A stretch of 64,000 nt of DNA from Tetraselmis striata (Eukaryota > Chlorophyta > Chlorodendrophyceae > Chlorodendrales > Chlorodendraceae). A program made the translations under genes and the position numbers. This document shows positions 22,901-32,982 of the stretch, one piece after another. Under the pieces are notes generated by a model. It was not told where the DNA came from and made no database searches. It saw only the letters and a list, made by a program, of their open reading frames with translations. The DNA lies in the NCBI GenBank assembly GCA_006384855.1, contig VCJN01001320.1, forward strand, positions 1-64,000. The letters are read 5' to 3'. Every line of letters starts with the position of its first letter. Position 1 is the first letter of the stretch.

Positions 22901-24222
22901 ATTAGTCGGTGGACGGGACATAATCCCTATTAATGTGCGTGTGTCGGTTTTTATAACCTGTGTACTGCCGGTTTTAACTTATGGGTGTGAAGTATGGGGC
23001 ATGGATAGAACTAGCGGCGCAAATAAATTACAAACTGTACTCAATCAGTGCTTGCGTTGCCTCATTGGGGTAGGTAAAAACTCCCGTGGGGTGGCCACTG
23101 CACCGATGATGCGGGAATTGGATATTGCGCCCATAGAGGCTACGGCCGCTGCGGCACGGGCTCGGGCGTTCTTTAAAGCATCCGACTTAAATACATGTAT
23201 AACCCATTTAGTAGATCAGCCAAGTCGGGCGCGCCCTAACACGTGGACGTCGGGGACTGTGCGGTGGTTAGATCGACTAGCTAGGGCGAACGTAGGGCTA
23301 GCTGAGGGGGCGCACCTTCCACTTGAGTGGAGGTCACTAGCCGCACGCGATGCCGCTAAACTAGTGCAGGCATCGGTGTGGGCGCGTTACGAATCGTCGG
23401 TATCGTTAGCACGCAATAACACCTGGGGTATATATGTCCAGGCGTCCTATGCGTCAAACCCGTTGCCACAGTACGGTGTGGGTGTCCCCGCGGGGGTTGT
23501 GGCCGGGTTGCACATTATGATACAATTACGCACCCGAGTATTTCCCACTGCCCGCCGATTGGCCCGGATTCATGCCATGCCTGAGCGGTTCCTTGAACAC
23601 CGCCCTGCATGTGGCGGAGGTAAATCTGAGACTATCGAACATATGTTGGTGGAGTGCCCGCAGTGGGGGTATCACCGTCATATTTTTGGGTTGTTGGTTC
23701 CGGAGTTCAGGGATTTTATTAGTAGTCATGTTAGTGCGTCGACGCCTGAGGACTTAACTGCCTTTATTTTGGGCGGGGTCCCCCCCCTCCCTTCACGGCG
23801 CCCTGGATTTTACTGGGAATGGGAAATTTTCCAGCTATGGCGTTGGGCCCTCCCTCACATTGCCTTTTTTGTTGCACATGTATCGCACTCCCGAAATGCT
23901 TTGCTCCGCGGGTTGGGGCTTGCCCCAACTCGCATTACTCGAATGGGCCGACGCCCAAACGGGTAGGGCGGACCTTTCGTGGTCAGTGCCGGGTATTTTG
24001 ATGGCAGTGTTTTAGACGGTGATCCAACAGTGTTGGAAATTCCGTCACTGGCCTTCAATTAGTATTGCGAAATGCTTCGGCAATTTGCTTGATGACTATA
24101 ACGGAGCGTCGCCTACCCAGGGCTTTCCGTAACTGGATTGCTGCCTAAACGGCCGTCGTAGAGACGCTGCAAGGGTTTCACTGGTGCCAGTCCTGTCCCG
24201 GGGGCGAAAAAAAAAGCATTTC
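19951..24222 (+). mobile_element. LINE-A copy 2 with target site duplications
   Basis: The element spans 19961-24212: body, 3' UTR and an A-run. It is flanked by a 10-bp direct repeat AAAGCATTTC (19951-19960 and 24213-24222). The 5' end begins at GGGTGCAGCC, inside the sequence shared with copy 1, so it is probably 5'-truncated during insertion. It lies inverted relative to copy 1 (2335-6084), with about 13.9 kb between them. Three nonsense codons and two frameshifts make it inactive. Confidence 0.88.
19977..23966 (+). pseudogene. LINE-A ORF2: APE endonuclease - reverse transcriptase - zinc knuckle (broken)
   Basis: Order: N-terminal region; endonuclease from LCVATLNVNGL (about 20350) with an in-frame stop at 20388-20390; DVLLIQETTVR; SAYLPTGS and a stop at 20679-20681; DWNMDE; the C-terminal endonuclease motif DTSDHFPV (about 20980), which copy 1 lacks; a frameshift in a G run near 21220; a stop at 21664; RT motifs VPKKGDATVMDNYRGI, FIDFRKAYDTVPH, GLRQGCPASPILFN and YADDAVG (22576-22596); a one-base deletion near 22770; then the C-terminal domain with CGGGKSETIEHMLVEC (about 23610-23660), ending at 23966. 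Domain order is that of APE-type LINEs. Confidence 0.85.
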
Positions 24223-25281
24223 TCGTGAATATTGCCTTGTTGTGCACTTGAGTGCTGTAAGGATTTTACTACTGGACTAGACTGTACTCTACTTGAGATT
24301 CTGCGCAGCATGATGTGTGCTGGGCATAGTCGCTACAGGTACGGACAGTTGCTACCGGATGGCCCACACTGCCATGCGGTTTCAGAATAATTGTTACGGA
24401 GAAAACATCGAGTAAAATACTATAATAAGATGATGATCACTGTATATACACTAGAATACTACCGCCCGTACTGGACCAACATACATATAATAGTACCACC
24501 CCAACGGCCTCACCCCGCCTGATGCGCTTGCACCGCGTCATACCCTCCCGGCATTTTAGTACTGCACGCAGTGCTTCGTCATAGCGCTGTTGCGGATGGA
24601 GCCGACGGCTGTGGCGGCGCCGTTCGTACATCATACAGGGATTACACCCTTAGCGACTAGTGCGCGCATATGGCAGGCAGGCATGTACAGTGGTGCCCCA
24701 AAAAACGCAATCCTTGGAAGTAGTAATCCTTACCTGTACTTCCGATTGATATCAGGATGGTTTCCTGGTCGCCCTTTGCAGCTAGCTCATGTTAACTATA
24801 TATAGGTATCACAGATAGCAGGCAGCGCGCCCAATAACTACGGGCGGTGCCGACGCACCGATAATGAGAACCCGCCGTCAATAAAATTGCGACAAATAAG
24901 TATGTAACGAGTACATCTGTTTTTATAAATTCATATTAATCCGGACACGTGGACAGGTAGTTCCAAATTTCCACTACCGGTACAATAGGAAAGGAAGGAT
25001 AGACCACAGCAGGCGAGAAACTCCAATTGGATGGTAATAATCGCTATGCCTCATCGGCACGTCGCGCGCCTATACCCATATATATGACCCACAGCCACAC
25101 ACCCCTCTGCCCGTTTCAAACAAGTTCATCATAACAGGCGGAGCTGACTCGCGAGTCGGGACAATATCCAGTCTCCTGCATTCAAACAGTCAAGTCGCCT
25201 CGTCCCATTGTAATATTTCCAGCCCTCAGAGCTTGATCGACCCTACTCACAATACATTTGGCTTTCTTCGGCGAAGCCATC
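24223..25281. other. Intergenic, with a LINE-B-like tail near 24780
   Basis: No gene recognised. At 24778-24806 the words GCAGCTAGCTCATGTTAA and an AT-rich end resemble the 3' terminus of LINE-B. The region before 25282 should hold the promoter of the carbonic anhydrase-like gene; no clear TATA box. Confidence 0.4.
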
Positions 25282-26945
25282 ATGCATCGCCAGGAGGACT
25301 ACAAGACGTCGCCCCGACCGATGAAAGACGAGTCGTCCGCCGAGCGCAACTCTACCTTCAGCATCATAGCCGGCGCCCTCGCGCTGCTACTGCTGCTCGT
25401 CGCCACTGTTGTCTCCATCGTCACCCTTGTCAAGGTGATAGGCCTGTCTACGGTGCCAGATCCTCAACCCTCATCGACGACGCAAAGCAACCCCGCTGTT
25501 GCGGAGCAGATCGCAAGGTCGACCGAGGCTGGCCGCAACTTCGAAGGCGATAACATTTGCGAGGGCAAGAAGCCCGTGCACGCCGACCCAACGGCCGAGG
25601 ACAACTACTTCCAGAACACCGAGTGCATGGTCGACGGCGTTATCCAGGTTCTCGAGCAAGCTGGCGCCAACGTCACTGAGGGCTACGTCGGCGAGCTGGA
25701 TGCTGATGGCCGCGTGCCGATTACCGAGCCATACTGGACCCAGGGCCTGTGCCCTGTGAACGTGCACTGGCACCTGGGCGCCGAGCACCTGTCTGTCGGC
25801 CAGTACGACGAGGAAGGCACCGCCCCGCCTGCCGCCGCCAAGAGCCGCAAGCTGCTCGCCGACTCCGACGTGCGCGAGGGCTTCCGCTGCCACAAGTACA
25901 GTGACAGCCCCGCCTTCAACACCGAGTACGACTGGAAGCACTGCGTCGACATGCACGTCGGCAACACCTACGAGGTTCGTTCACCCGCTGTCAGCTGCCC
26001 TACCTTCAGTGCCGCGTTGCCCTAATACATTACCAATAAACTTATAATATGTCGTTGTGACATTCTTCTCACCTCAAGAAAGTGAAGCTTATTCCAGAAA
26101 TACGTTGTCGAGTGGCTGCTTCCCACGCATTACCTACGACGGCGACCTCGACCGCTGATAACATACGTGTACAATGCGAAACGTTACGACTGATGTTTCT
26201 GGGCCGCCCACCGTACTGCAGGTGCACTGGCCCCATTCTGCTGCCGGCGCATGCGGTACCCCCAACCAGTTCCAGACCCCCTTTTACGACGGTACGACAG
26301 CCCGTCATGCTGCGATCAATACGACCTGTGCACAATTGCGCGGCGGGGCGGGCATTAATATTGTTCTTGTTGAAACACTTCTGCGCGATGGGACTTTTAA
26401 GTTTTCAATGGCGCGTCTGCCTTTCCGCCCAACAGGAGTCTTCTGCAAGGGCGGCATCATCTCGCTCGACCCTCTGAACACCTACGAAAAGATCGGTGTC
26501 CAGGCGCAGGTGTTCACCATCATCAATGACGAGGCCTACTATTTCCCGGACCTCATGCGCGGCATGATTGTGGACGGCGAGAGGGGCGCTGACATCGCCA
26601 TGTACACCGGCTCCACCACCGGCACCAGCCGCAACAACGAGATCTGCTCACGCTACACGCCTATCACGTGGCAGGTGAGAAAAATAATCAGGGGGCCGCC
26701 ATGATGATCTTGCCCGCACTTTGCGGCTCCTCCACCTCGCCGTCGGAACCTTTGAGACCCAACCCACCTCCCGGGCTTGTCATCCGCAGGTGGACCGCCA
26801 ATGCCACGTCGTCTCCGCCTCGTCTTTCGACAAGATGTGCGCGGACATGAAGGCGCAGCGCGATGATATGTCGGAGGACATCCACCCGCACGGCGCGCGC
26901 AAGCTCGTGAACGACTCCCTGGCCGCAAACAACCTGCAGGGCTAG
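25282..26945 (+). CDS. Delta-type carbonic anhydrase-like protein, membrane-anchored
   Basis: Four exons, all in phase: 25282-25974, 26222-26291, 26436-26674, 26790-26945 (385 residues; introns GT-AG). The ATG at 25282 is followed by a charged tail and one hydrophobic helix (residues about 26-50), giving a type II membrane protein or uncleaved signal anchor. The soluble domain has the delta-carbonic anhydrase (Pfam CA_like, TWCA1) hallmark GLCPVNVHWHLGAEH (about residues 155-169), a second His/Cys block HVGNTYE|VHWPHSAAGAC spanning intron 1, FYDGVFCK, and VGVQAQVF-like IGVQAQVFTIIND. Members interconvert CO2 and bicarbonate using a metal held by His residues. The domain would face the lumen or outside. 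Family call is strong from motifs; enzymatic activity is inferred. TGTAA follows at 27076. Confidence 0.82.
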
Positions 26946-27075
26946 GCCACCAACCAGGCAGCAATTTCCAACGTCAGAGGTAACACTTTGAGGGCTGCTT
27001 AGATCGGATGATGTAGTCCACAATCCTGAAAGTGTCCCCAGCCATACATATGACAACCAAATAACACAGCACCTT

Positions 27076-27080
27076 TGTAA
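27076..27080 (+). terminator. Likely polyadenylation signal TGTAA of the carbonic anhydrase-like gene
   Basis: TGTAA, the usual green-algal polyadenylation signal, occurs 131 bases after the stop codon, in an AT-rich setting. Confidence 0.4.
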
Positions 27081-28558
27081 ATATACCCTCGCTTTGGGCG
27101 TTGCCACAGAAACTTCGCTGCTCCCAATGCTGCCATGCTTTGTATGCCCAACAGCCCATGCTGAAAGACTCTGCTCTCAAAATGAGCAGTGACCAGAAAC
27201 ATCGCCCCCAGTATCTACTGCGGCAGCAGCCCACACCGGCTGAGTGCAAGTCCTTAGATGTGCACGAGAGCGCACATCATGATGGTGCTGCTGGTGACGG
27301 GTGCGGCGGCCCTGGTGTTTCTTCCTCGCTTGCAGCTGCGGCACTCGCAAAATTGCAGCTATCGCCACATCACCAGCGCCCTCCGGAAGTACTAGCTGCA
27401 GCAGCGAGGCACACCACATGCACCCAAAGAGGTGGCAGGGAACGTCACCTCTGGTGCCACATGTGGCAGCCGGGCGCCCATGATTCAGTATTGGTTGATC
27501 TATATATGTAAAGATGGCTACCTCAGCGTGACATGCATTCACATCCGGCGGCACGAGCGGCAGGGTACGGCGCCGGTGGTGCGGGCAGCAGTAGTGGTCC
27601 TTGAGGGTTGCGAACCAGCAAAGTTAGCAGGCGTGCATATGGTTTCGGAGCCAGCTGGCTCGACAAGCGATTTCACACATACAATGTCAGTGGTTCCTTG
27701 TGCAGGGCCCTCGAGCGGCTGTATGCGCAAGCAATGGAGATGCCGCTGATGGCAGCGGACGGTGTGGGATGAAGCTCCGGTTGTCCGCCGCCGCGGTGGC
27801 GCCGACCAACCAGTATATTTGGATGCAAGTTTGTCAATTACAAAAGAAATATGAATAGAAAATGGCTTGATAATGTCTTGAAAGGAATCTGAGGTGTTTC
27901 AAGTCGTATTGCAAATATATTTTGGAAAGCACCAGGACATTTTTGATTGTGTGATGCCCATTCACGTTCACGTACATCATAAATTGATAGCAATACAGGA
28001 CTGATGACCGACGCGCAACGATGACGTAAACAATTCCAACATGCGCGTTATTTGTTAGGATGAGTACGGCGCACGTATAATATGTCGTCATCTAGGACCA
28101 GTAATCGAGGAATAAGGGTTATTGCAAGCGGTTTGTTCCAACGCCAGAAGGGTGGCAAATCAAAACACGGTACAGGCACCGCCATTTAAAATCAATTGGA
28201 CCTACGCGCTAGTTCTTTTAATGAGACTGCTATGATGACAGTGTTATGGTGGCACTTGTGGGTGCCAAGTATACCTATTCGTCTGATTGCCAATGCATTT
28301 TGGCTGGCCACATTCTAATGGGCCCATTAACCACCTCAATGTGTGGGTGGGTGCGCGTCCGGCTGAGCCCTCCCCCTCCCCCCCCCCCCCCCCCCCTTGT
28401 CCCAAAGCTGTTTGGCGCCGAGCTGGAGGATAATCGTCAGATGTGATTGCACTTTGGAGCACGAATATCAACAGACAGCAAGCGAATGCCACAATACCGA
28501 GCTCTATTCATTAAGTGGTCATCTATTCCACACCGGCGGTCGTGGGTGGGATGTTGGG

Positions 28559-28589
<31 letters not shown>

Positions 28590-28771
28590 TTTCCCTGGCG
28601 ACATCGATGGCGCGTCCTGTCATTTGTCGTGAGCGTGAGGTTGGGGAGCGAAATTGCTTGCCCTGTTGGGCGAGCTTCCCAATCCAGGTCGACTATCGAG
28701 TATCGGCGACTGGTCGACAGGTTTTTGCGTGCGGTTCCCCGGAGGTCCATGTAGGCTAGCCGGCCCGCTGG
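27081..28771. other. Intergenic, no gene recognised; facing C and G runs
   Basis: Short frames at 27101-27511 and 27432-27749 show no family. A C run (28372-28396) and a 28-nt G run (28562-28589) face each other about 165 bases apart and could fold back. Confidence 0.4.
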
Positions 28772-30773
28772 TTACGCCCCGTCGATCTGAGATCGCAGCG
28801 ATCTCCGAGCCTTGTCCAGTGCGTTCATCACCACCTCGAGCAACTCGCCGCTCGCTCCCAATTGCTCAGCCGGCCGCCTGCTGCCAGACATCACACATCC
28901 CACAGCCTCACAGGCTCTCAGCGCGAGAACGCCGTCGTTGGCGTGCTTGCTCAGAGCGACCCCGACGTCCTCGAGCAGACCCAGTCGTGCGGCCTGCGCC
29001 CTGGCTTGACGGTGGTCAACCAGGCGCGTAATGCACATGCACGCGATTTTCTGCATATCCGCGTGACCGGTGTGCTGCCGCATGACCTTCTGGAGGTCCG
29101 CCAGGATGCCGAGCCGGGCCGCCTCTGCCTTGTTGTCCATGTTGCCCAGGAGGAAGTACAGGGATTGGCAGCCGCCGAGTGGTGGACACCCGCTGTGGTC
29201 CATGCGCAAGGCGGCTTGGAGCGACTTTAGCAGGCCGACACGGCCTGCTTCCGCCTGGTTGGAGGCGTTGTACTTGCACACGTTGGTGATCGCGTAGCAC
29301 ACGGTTTGCTGCACGACTTGACTGCCCGGGTGAGCGGCCGAGACCCGCTGGATGTCGGCGAGTAGGCCGCACTCCCCTGCTTGCACCCGAGTGGCGGCAT
29401 CCTCGGAGCAGATGGCCCCGATGGCAAAGCACGCGTTCTCTGCTACGTGATAGCCCTCATGCTCGCACATGGCCTGCTGAATGCACTGCAGCAAGCCCAG
29501 CCGCGACGCCTCGGAGGCGTTGGCCGCATTGTTGAGTGTGATGTAGGCTAAGGCCTCGCATGCCGGCGACTGGACGTCCGCGTCGTTCGCATGCCGGCGC
29601 ATCGCGTCCTTGATGTCGAAAAGCAGGCCCAGCTGCCCCGCCTCCGCTTGCTTGGCGGCGCCGGACTCCGAGGCGGCGAGCATCGACACCAACACGTCGC
29701 ACGCCCGGCGCTGCACCGCAGGCGCGCTGGCATGCGCCCGCATGACGGTCTGCAGGACCGACAAGCTGCTGGCGCACCGCACAAGCTCCTCGGGCGAGGG
29801 CGATGTGTTAGACCAGCTGGAGGCCTCAGACGCGCACCTCTGCCGCTTGGCGCTGGGCAGGGTTCCCTCCCCTGAGGAGGAGCCTTTCTTCGCGGCGGAG
29901 CTCTCGGAGCTCTCTGATTCTGACGATAAGTACTTCGGCATAACCCGCTCGAGCATACTAGCATCATGCTGCTGCTTCTGTTTGCGCAGCCACTGCAACT
30001 TTGCCACGACATGGGGCGCCCCGCACCCGGAAGCCAGCTGCTCCGCGTGGTTGAAGGCGGACCGTAAGACAGAATCGTCTGAGGAGGTATCAAACTCTTT
30101 ATGAATGCCGTCGAGCCTGGCGGCGGTCTCTCGAAGCCACTGCACAGAGCTCCGCAGCGCCTCCTCCGACATACCCAGCGCCGCGGCGTAGAAGGCCACG
30201 TGCTGGTCGGCGTGCCGCAGGGCGTGGGCGGTGCTGAACAGCGGGGACGTCACGTCCAGGCGCTTGCGGTTCTCGTCCTTGAGCGGCGGCAGCTTGCCGC
30301 TTGCCGTGGCGGGGCCATACACCTACGCGCAGCCGGAGAATCGTATGATGAGCGAGGCATCATGCAGCGTCGGCCCTACCGTCACGGAAGTCTGCATACC
30401 GCAGCGGGCTTCTTGACCCCCCCCCCCCTCCCCCCCTTCACCCCCACCCCCACACACCTATACAGAGAGGGAGCCCCGCCGTGCACATGAGAGGGGGGGA
30501 GGAGGGGGGGGGGCTTACTCTCGCGTATCGCCGACGCGCGAAAATACCAGATAAACATCAGCAGAAACGAATGGCAGCAGGCCGAGCCACGCGGCAGCCG
30601 CTCTGTAGGAGCAACGGTCCCAGCCAGCGACCTACCTTGCTCAGGGCGACGCCCACCACGCTTGTCAGCACGCGCCTCAGGTAGTCGTCGCAGTCCCGCT
30701 CCCATGGAAACAAATTATTCTCGCCGCCGTCATCTGTGGGCGAGTGCACATCGCGTGACGCCGCTTCAGACAT
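28772..30773 (-). CDS. Armadillo-repeat protein, nuclear-like
   Basis: Two exons: 30773-30636 (46 codons, starting MSEAASRDVHS) and 30322-28772 (516 codons beginning V-Y-G-P after the acceptor), 562 residues in all. The intron is GT-AG and phase 0. The N-terminal half is helical; at about residues 170-220 there is a Ser/Glu-rich patch (SSESESSESS) followed by a basic KRQR that could be a nuclear signal. From about residue 220 to the end run seven to eight armadillo-type helical repeats of 42-45 residues, each restarting with LGLL/CGLL/VGLL followed by D/Q-I-Q (LGLLFDIKDAM, LGLLQCIQQAM, CGLLADIQRV, VGLLKSLQAAL, LGILADLQKVM, LGLLEDVGVAL). Such folds bind proteins, but no catalytic domain is attached and the partner cannot be deduced. 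ANKAR, LRRK2 and VAC8 repeats are the nearest general resemblance. Confidence 0.8.
30417..30513. repeat. Facing C-rich and G-rich runs in the armadillo gene intron
   Basis: C-rich 30417-30446 and G-rich 30491-30513 are complementary and 44 bases apart, so the intron RNA could form a strong hairpin. Confidence 0.65.
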
Positions 30774-31674
30774 AGTGCACAAACGAGACGGAATAACCTC
30801 CACGTAGTTACTTGCCGACTACTGCGGCGCTCGTTTTGTAGAGCTCTGCTGCGCTGTGTCGCTGCCCCCCCCCCCCCCCCCCCCCCGCCCCCCCCCCCCC
30901 CGGCGACGACGTGCGACCCGGACAAAGCCACTGCCCGCGTCAGCGCGACTTCCGCGAAATGCCGCGAGATAGGACGCTGCGGGTGTCGCTGCGAGCCGCT
31001 AGCACCTACAAACTACCGCCAGAGCAGATGCTGCTCGCGTCAGGGTTGCCTCACGGGAAGTGGCGCCTGCCATCGTAGACGAGGCACTCCAGGTAGTCGG
31101 GGTATGTTGCTGGTGAATCGAGCATGCAGTGACAATTTTGAATTTTGAAAATATATACGGATACCAGTTCTACTGCCTTATGCGGGATGCGGGCCGCTTT
31201 TAGGCGGCTTGCTGTTGTTTTTCAAATTCTGGGGAACTGCCCTTTTTGTAATTCACACCAGAGACCCGGACCCGTACTAGGACTCTTCCGCACTTTGTAA
31301 TTAACACCAGTTCTCTGAGCGCCCGGATAGGTCGTTGTAGCAGCGTAATCGTATCGTCTGCCTCGCCATGTATGCAAACGCGGTTACCACTCATCATCCG
31401 CCGTACTACATCATATCGTCGGCTTCGACATAGGCCAATATACTTACATAGGCCAATGTGCAAGCGCGAAGGATTACTAATTTACTAGTAAATACAGTAT
31501 GTGAAGTTGTCAACACCTACCCCGACAACTCCGAATACATTCGGTGTTGATATCGCGTATGTTCCGCCCGATATACTATAGCGAATAATACCGTGCCCAT
31601 GAGCCGGCATAGTTTCTGTTTCGTTCTACAGGTACAAGTACAAGCATTCTGCTGCTAGCTCAGCATGTAAATAT
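30774..31674. other. Upstream region of the armadillo gene; LINE-B-like tail at its end
   Basis: A double C run (30865-30886 and 30888-30901) lies about 100 bases before the armadillo ATG. No gene recognised. The last bases (31649-31674, GCTGCTAGCTCAGCATGTAA) resemble the 3' end of LINE-B and abut the next retrotransposon. Confidence 0.45.
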
Positions 31675-31925
31675 TCGTTGTTAAGTACTTAACTGAGTTT
31701 AGTCAGACGACGGACCGAGTTGTGCGGTCGAACGACTACCACCTGGAAAATATAGCACAGTAGCCAGTCATCGGCTCTGTCTAGAATCTTCCAGGATGGG
31801 ACAGTGAGCAGCGGACTCGCGACCGCACCAGCTCCCGACCTGTTTCCCTGCCTGCCTGCAGCTACTACTTAGCCAACTGTCTAGACCATAGCGCTCATCC
31901 CTTTTGCTGTTGCGCTTCACGCACC
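31675..31925 (+). repeat. Split direct repeat A1
   Basis: 251 bp, from TCGTTGTTAAGTACTTAAC to CGCTTCACGCACC; same as A2 at 36245-36495. Confidence 0.93.
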
Positions 31926-32027
31926 AGCAATCGCGCGGCACCTGTGCCGCGAGGGGAAGCGATCCTTGTCGATATTATCCGCCTGCGCTAGCACGACGCC
32001 CTGCGCACGGCATTGTCAGGGCTCAGT

Positions 32028-32981
32028 ATGCCTGACAACTCCGGTGACGCCCCTAGTGGCCTAGCCGAAGACCGCATCGCCGCGCTGGAGGCCGGTTTCG
32101 CGGGGCTTACGGAGCTTCTGGAAGCCCTACGAAGTGACCTTCAGCGGCCTAGTGGTTCTACTCCTACCGAGCCCCGCGCGCCCGCTAGTAGCGCTGCCGC
32201 GGCGAGCTCCCAGCACGACGCACCGGCTCGCGCAGAGCAGGTTTCCGTGCCCCAGCCCCAGCGCGGTGGCCCTAGTGCCGCTGCCCCTTCCTTAGTCTGG
32301 GAGGAGTGGGCTCATTTAATTGGCCCCGGCTTTTCCGTCCAGCCCAGTCCCGGCCTCTCTCCGATTCCCCAACTGTACGACATCTCATCTGACGAGACGC
32401 ACCGCCAGCTCATCGCGCGTCGGCACTGGGCCACTTTGGATCAGTACCGCTCTCTGTACTGCTTTGGCTTCTACGATGCGGTGGCCCACGCGGCTCTCTG
32501 CGAGGCGCTCGCGTCGATTAAGAGAGCGGCAAGCGCGGCGCAGCCCCCTGGTGAGGAGGACCTTCGCCTCCTTGAAGCGGGCGTGGCGGCCTACGACGCC
32601 TCAAATAAACACCGGCGCGACTTCCTGGCGTTTATCCGCCTCAACGCGTCGAACGATGCGGATGCGCGGACCAAGACAGTCGCACAGGTGGTTCGCCGCA
32701 GCCTCCTCAAGCCCGGTTTCGCGGACTATGGTTCGGAAGCAGTGGCGCAGCTCAGCGACGAGCTTTTGCGCCGCGAGGCCGAGTACAGCGTCACGGCGGC
32801 GGCAAAGGCAGCCGTACAACAGCGCTTCGGCGTGGGACCAGACCCCAACGAGGAGGAGGACAACGACGACGAGCCACCATCCAGAGCGCGACGGCGCCGG
32901 CCCTCCGGACGCCGCCCACGCCCAGACTTCCGCCCCACAGCCGACGACGCCGACAAGGGCAAGGGCAAGGGCAAGGCCTGA
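32028..32981 (+). CDS. Kangaroo-like element ORF1 (gag-like)
   Basis: 317 residues from the ATG at 32028, following the A1 repeat. The N-terminus has a helical stretch DRIAALEAGFAGLTELLEAL suited to a coiled coil, then an Ala/Pro-rich linker, a central domain (YRSLYCFGFYDAVAHAA ... LRLLEAGVAAYDASNKHRRD ... FADYGSEAVAQL) and a Lys/Arg-rich tail (SRARRRRPSGRRP, KGKGKGKA) that may bind RNA. No zinc knuckle. The position before RT and similarity of layout to the broken ORF at 51650-52530 support a gag role. Confidence 0.75.
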   Translation: MPDNSGDAPSGLAEDRIAALEAGFAGLTELLEALRSDLQRPSGSTPTEPRAPASSAAAASSQHDAPARAEQVSVPQPQRGGPSAAAPSLVWEEWAHLIGPGFSVQPSPGLSPIPQLYDISSDETHRQLIARRHWATLDQYRSLYCFGFYDAVAHAALCEALASIKRAASAAQPPGEEDLRLLEAGVAAYDASNKHRRDFLAFIRLNASNDADARTKTVAQVVRRSLLKPGFADYGSEAVAQLSDELLRREAEYSVTAAAKAAVQQRFGVGPDPNEEEDNDDEPPSRARRRRPSGRRPRPDFRPTADDADKGKGKGKA

Positions 32982-32982
32982 C

